Below are positions 60,201 through 64,000 of a stretch of DNA of 64,000 nucleotides, in pieces; the first letter of the stretch is position 1, and each line of letters opens with the position of its first letter. This DNA is from Voacanga thouarsii. Its lineage: Eukaryota > Streptophyta > Magnoliopsida > Gentianales > Apocynaceae. Where the stretch lies: NCBI GenBank assembly GCA_026120185.1, contig JANUWF010002066.1, positions 124,001 to 188,000 of the forward strand. The letters run 5' to 3'. The translations under genes were made by a program, and so were the position numbers. The notes under the pieces were generated by a model. It was not told the DNA's origin. It did no database searches and was given only the letters and a program-made list of their open reading frames with translations.

Positions 60201-61149
60201 ATTAGAGATCTCTAATTTGCTTTGCCAAGCTTTGCAGTCTCAATCTCAAGACATTTTAAATGCAATGCATCTTGTTTCGTCCACTAAATTTCTCATTCAA
60301 AAATTAAGAGATGAAGGATGGGATGAATTAATCTTGAAGACAAAATCCTTTTGTGAGATAGTTAATATTCCTATTCCAAATTTAGATGCACCTTATATTG
60401 CACGAAGAGGAAGAGCACGTCATCAACAAGAAGCAATTACAGTTGAGCATCACTACAAAATTGATATTTTCAATACTATTATCGACACTCAATTACAAGA
60501 GTTGAATAGAAAATTTAATGATCATACCGTAGAATTGCTAATTTATTGTTCAACTTTAGATCCAAGGGAGATGCGTGAATCATTCAGAATTGATGATATT
60601 TACAAGTTAGTTGAAAAGTTCTATCCTAGAGACTTCAATGAATGTGAGATGATACAATTAAGATTGCAATTTGAGCATTTTCATCATGTGATACAAATTC
60701 CTGATTTCGAAAAATTGTCTACTATAGCTGAATTATGTCAATAGATGGTCAAGTCAAGGAAGTTTGAAATTTATCCACTTGTGTATCGTGTGGTAACCCT
60801 TATTCTTACTCTTCCAGTTTCTACAGCTACCACAGAGCAATTTTTTTCAGCTATGAATATAGTAAAGACCAAACTTCGAAGCAAGATGGAAGATGATTTT
60901 CTATTAGATTGTTTGATAGTATATATTGAAAAGGAAATTGCAGAAAAATTTAGTATAGATTTAATTATAGATGATTTTCGTGATTTGAAAGAGAGACGAT
61001 TTATATTTTGATGTATTATATTTTCTATAGTATACTTTGGAACTATATTGATGGGTTTAATATTACTATTTTTATAAATTATTGAACATATGAAATTTAG
61101 TTTAATTTGTTATTAGCCCCCCAATAATGCAATCCTGCGTTCGCCCCTG
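57241..61149 (+). mobile_element. hAT transposon of the TTF-zinc-finger/DUF4371 type, TSD ATGCCCCC
   Basis: The 3909-bp element starts CAGGGGAAGACC and ends GCGTTCGCCCCTG, so the termini are CAGGGG/CCCCTG. Perfect 8-bp duplications ATGCCCCC flank it (57233-57240 and 61150-61157). Both subterminal regions have a run of C or G about 30 bp in (GGCCCCCCC and, inverted, GGGGGGC). It contains one decayed transposase. The C runs are also where assembly errors are likely. Confidence 0.9.
58582..61011 (+). pseudogene. TTF-zinc-finger/DUF4371/hAT-dimerisation transposase, heavily broken
   Basis: Family order is kept. The N-terminus is M-K-R-S-C-T-I-D-V-F-F-E-R-K. The TTF-type region (about 58720-59050) has D-P-G-L-R-L-Q-I and then Y-L-P-C-Y-L-F. 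The DUF4371 region follows with F-Q-G-C-A-F-R-G-H-D-E, E-I-G-D-A-K-F-C-I-V-V-D-E-A and a later V-H-C-L-A-H-R-L. The C-terminal dimerisation domain is at 60745-61011 (L-P-V-S-T-A-T-T-E-Q-F-F-S-A-M). The reading frame changes at least three times, and stops occur at about 58905, 58927, 59245, 59510, 59800, 60121 and 60742, among others. It cannot make a full protein. The longest surviving piece is 60217-60744. Confidence 0.92.
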
Positions 61150-61157
61150 ATGCCCCC

Positions 61158-61575
61158 CCCTCTTGTTCCTCAAACCACACCTAGCTTTCTTGCTCATTTT
61201 TGTGGTGGTAGTTCACGATCCAATGGCATGGGTTTCTTGCAGATCAGCGTCTTTCGGCGTCGGTCATTTCTCATTGTGTTAAACCCATTCTTCACATCTC
61301 TTCCTTTTCCCAGGTGATTTTGAAGACCGTTGACACACCCATGGTTTTTTCCAGTGTTGTTCACAGATTTGTCTGGAGTCTAGAGTCTCATGCTTTGGTC
61401 CTTGTAGACGGCGACCAGAAGGCTTGTGACGAGTTGTTGTGTGTTGGTCTTCTTATTTTTGTTTTTCTGTACTCTACCGCGTGAGATGTGGTTTTTATCA
61501 ATTGCCTGTAACTTTTGCTATTTGTGTAACTTTTATTATGAATATAATTCACTTAGCAAAAAGAAAAAAAAAACA
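61158..61575 (+). other. possible 3' end of a retroposed transcript with A-rich tail
   Basis: The plus strand reads like a 3' untranslated region (TGTAACTTTTATTATGAATATAATTC) ending in an A-rich tail at 61558-61575. With the hAT removed, it joins 57060-57240. It could be the end of a LINE or a retrocopy. No ORF recognised. Confidence 0.3.
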
Positions 61576-62695
61576 AGAAATTTGATTTAACATGCAGCAG
61601 TGAGCACTGTATGTAACTCCCGTTGCCTCTTCAAGAAAAGGGCGCATTTAGGCAGTAGTAGTCCCATAGCGAATTCAAAGCCCTTAACTTAGGAAGTCCA
61701 TTAAAAATCTATTTGAATTATAACTCTTTTTTTAAAAAATTATTTGAATTAAAAATTAATTATATTATAAAAAAATCACAGAGTTAAGAAAAAAACAATA
61801 TTTTATAAGTAAATAACAGCTTTAAAAAAATTAAAATTATTTAAATGAATTTTTTAATTAAATGGAAGTTTTCAAATGAATTTAATTAACGCCGAAGTTT
61901 TCAAATGAATTAAATGGAACTAAAAAAAAATGTAAACAAAACTTGTTTAATATGCACAAGTTAGCTTAGAGTAATAGATTCATTTTGCGGCAGAGACAAC
62001 CGGTTTTTTTTTTTTGGGGGGGGGGCGGATGGGGGTTTAATTTTTTCTTGAAGTTCAAAATGGACATTAATAAAAATAAAATTTAAAAAACTAATTTGTG
62101 GTATCAATAATTCAAAGTATATATACACACGTCTATTATTTGTAATCATTTAAATTTCCAAAATACTGATTATCAAACTCATGAAATTGCATTTTTTTAA
62201 ATACTACAAAATAAATTTATTTTATAATGGTGTAAATTTATAATATTTGAATTGTTACATCTTATCGTTTATTTGTGTAAATATGTTTTATTCAAAAATC
62301 CATAATTCAAGGATTAGAGTTTTTAAAGAGATGGCCAAAAGATCTACGTAAAAGATGGAGGGAATTCTATGAAAAAAGAAAAAAAAAACAAACTTTGTTA
62401 GTTGCAGAACAAGTCTTTTTCAGGGGCGTCATTAAAAAATTTAGGATAGAATCAATTGACCTCAGAATCAATAATGCGACTCCATGTTTGTGAATATCAA
62501 TAGCAAGCTGAAGCTCCAAGCATCTCTTCTACATTTTGAAGGTTCAATAACTTTATCATCATGAACACTCAAGCGGGCATTGCCTGCTATATATAAACGA
62601 ACCCAATGTTTACCAACAAAAATTTATTCAAGTTGGTTCAGCTCGTTCGATTAATAAACAAATAAATTTGAATAAGTTTGACAATAATATATTAT
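61576..62695. other. AT-rich intergenic DNA, nothing recognised
   Basis: Holds a G homopolymer near 62015 and no gene that I can support. Confidence 0.55.
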
Positions 62696-63049
62696 TGTTA
62701 TGAATTATTGGAATCTCCATTAATTAGTGGATGCTCCACTAATTATGGATTTATGTGAATTATTAGAAGATTTTTATGGATGTCCACCATTTAGTGGAAA
62801 CACCATTAATTGAGATTAGTTGAAGATGATGTATGCCATGATGTATTCCACTAATTAGAGCTCTATAAATAGAGCTATACTCTAAACTTATAATACACCA
62901 TCATTTTGTGAAAGAAAGATTAGTGAAAGAAAGATTAGAGAAAGAATTGTGAGAGAAAGAAAGAGAGAAGTTTGAAGAGAATTTTTTGTGCAAAGAATAG
63001 TTAGAATTTTCTTAGTGTGTAGTGTGTAGATTTTATTCTAACACTACCA
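62696..63049 (+). repeat. Ty1/copia 5' LTR, about 354 bp
   Basis: Starts TGTTATGAATTATTGG and ends ACACTACCA. It contains a TATA element (CTATAAATAGAGC, about 62863-62875), which would drive plus-strand transcription, followed by a GA-rich leader. Directly after it comes AACACGTTATCAGCACGAG, a sequence that follows the LTR in many plant copia elements and probably includes the primer site. No target duplication could be assigned. Confidence 0.7.
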
Positions 63050-63099
63050 TAATTTTATAACACGTTATCAGCACGAGTCTCTGCCGTTATTTAAGTCAG

Positions 63100-63670
63100 A
63101 AGACAGGTACGCATTTATTGATCTCGCTAAATTCGAATTTGTAGTCCTTGATATTTCTGGAAAAAAAAATTTATATGTCATACAGAAATGCATCTAAATG
63201 CTAAAAAAAAAGGAGACCCATATGTCATGTGGATAAAAAGAAAGATTTGACCACCTGAAGATGGTCGTGCTACCCACTGCATGGTATGAATGGTTGCACC
63301 TGAAGTTGCAAGATTGTAAAACCGTGAACTCCGTGATGTATAAAACTCTATCTTAGTTAAAAATTTTGCGGAGAAAAAGTTACTGATGAAGTTATATTGG
63401 AGAAGACATTCTCCACTTTTCATACCTCGAATATTGTCCTACAGTAACAATATCGAGAAAAATGGTATCCAAAATTGACAGATTTAACATGAGTTATTAT
63501 TGAGAAATCATGAAGCCAAATGAACTGGCTCAACAGCACTCCCAGAAGTGAATGTTGTTGGCTCCAGCAGAAGCCATCGTTATAGTCGTAGTTGTGGCAG
63601 TGGCCGTGGTTATAGTCATGGACACACTCGATATTTCCCTTATCACAGAGAAATACTGGCCACCTGAAGT
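63100..63670 (+). pseudogene. copia gag remnant
   Basis: Shifting plus-strand frames give L-A-K-F-E-F-V-V-L-D-I-S-G, then W-Y-E-W-L-H-L-K-L-Q-D and E-V-I-L-E-K-T-F-S-T-F-H-T-S-N. A run of decayed basic repeats (63570-63620) follows, matching the R-G-R-G-R-G tail of Retrofit-type gag. Stops and frameshifts are frequent and part of gag is deleted after 63165. Confidence 0.8.
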
Positions 63671-63738
63671 GGAACAGAAAAGATAATAAGGGGAAAAGAT
63701 ATTTCCATTAATAATAAGCATCACATCTTTTATTCATA

Positions 63739-64000
63739 TCACTGGTGTTCATCTGAACTTGAGGATACATGCTTATAGTTGCTCTTTTGTAATTGAGCTG
63801 ACAAATGTAAGATGAAGGTTTGTAATTGTTCTTTTTCAATATTTACATTAGAGGAAGCTAAACAATTAGTACTTATGGACTTTAGCTCCTCTTTTTCGAC
63901 ATCCTCCTCCTTTTCTTTCCCCTTTGAGCCAGCATCGAGACTAGCAGCAGAATTAGCCGTAAAATTACTGCGAAATGAGTCCTGAGATTTTATGATCTCC
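63739..64000 (-). other. unidentified reading frame running off the window edge
   Basis: On the minus strand 86 codons are open from the window edge to TGA at 63739-63741. The product is rich in Ser, Lys and Glu (K-G-K-E-K-E-E-D-V-E-K-E-E). Composition is protein-like, but no family is recognised. It could be the last exon of a gene lying to the right. It begins where the copia remnant ends. Confidence 0.3.

Overview
The window is plant nuclear DNA, most likely from a eudicot with a repeat-rich genome. The reasons are an AT-rich base composition, a many-exon gene with GT-AG introns for a plant-type mRNA capping enzyme, plant Ty3/gypsy and Ty1/copia retrotransposons whose primer-binding sites match plant tRNAs, and several hAT transposons. 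No bacterial, viral, CRISPR or operon-like structure was seen.

Layout. 1-5894: 5' part of a degenerate Ty3/gypsy element on the minus strand (protease, zinc knuckle, gag, primer-binding site, a 3.3 kb LTR). 5895-10500: intergenic DNA with two hAT-type non-autonomous elements (6733-7673 and 8424-8870), microsatellites and unrecognised ORFs. About 10.5-24.3 kb: one intact minus-strand gene, the bifunctional mRNA capping enzyme (RNA 5'-triphosphatase plus guanylyltransferase). I assembled 17 coding exons into a continuous 682-residue frame, with a noncoding first exon upstream. 24.4-28.5 kb: intergenic DNA with a MITE, a broken OSTC-like gene (oligosaccharyltransferase subunit), a possible orphan exon, a 97-bp tandem duplication and a long CT/AT microsatellite.

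28.5-47.5 kb is a four-level transposon nest that can be read from target-site duplications. A decayed copia element (minus strand; LTR 46574-47505) was split inside its reverse transcriptase by a 13 kb gypsy element (30055-43087, TSD CTAAG, tRNA-Asp-type primer site). That element's gag-pol was split by a solo LTR (35737-40855, TSD CTCGA), which was split by a 3293-bp hAT transposon (37341-40633, TSD CCTACCGC). The hAT transposase is broken only by two in-frame stops. A hAT-type MITE (31066-31568, TSD ATGAATGC) also sits in the gypsy 3' LTR.

47.5-61.6 kb: AT-rich DNA with a 359-bp tandem duplication. Then comes a LINE-type remnant (zinc-finger domain plus RNase H, minus strand) split by a 5666-bp element with perfect 13-bp inverted repeats and an 8-bp TSD (50525-56190). 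That element carries duplicated pieces resembling a PDR-type ABC transporter and a copy of the LTR family seen at 35.7 kb. A second hAT, of the TTF-zinc-finger/DUF4371 type (57241-61149, TSD ATGCCCCC), follows and is heavily pseudogenised. 62.7-63.7 kb: a copia LTR with decayed gag. The last 260 bases hold an unidentified minus-strand reading frame running off the edge.

The only gene that looks functional is the capping enzyme. Nothing in the window is convincingly a new biological system. The observations most worth checking are the nested insertion record, the nearly intact hAT with very GC-rich ends, the gene-fragment-carrying 5.7 kb element, and a small two-exon reading frame inside it. 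All calls come from reading the sequence by eye; no database search was run.
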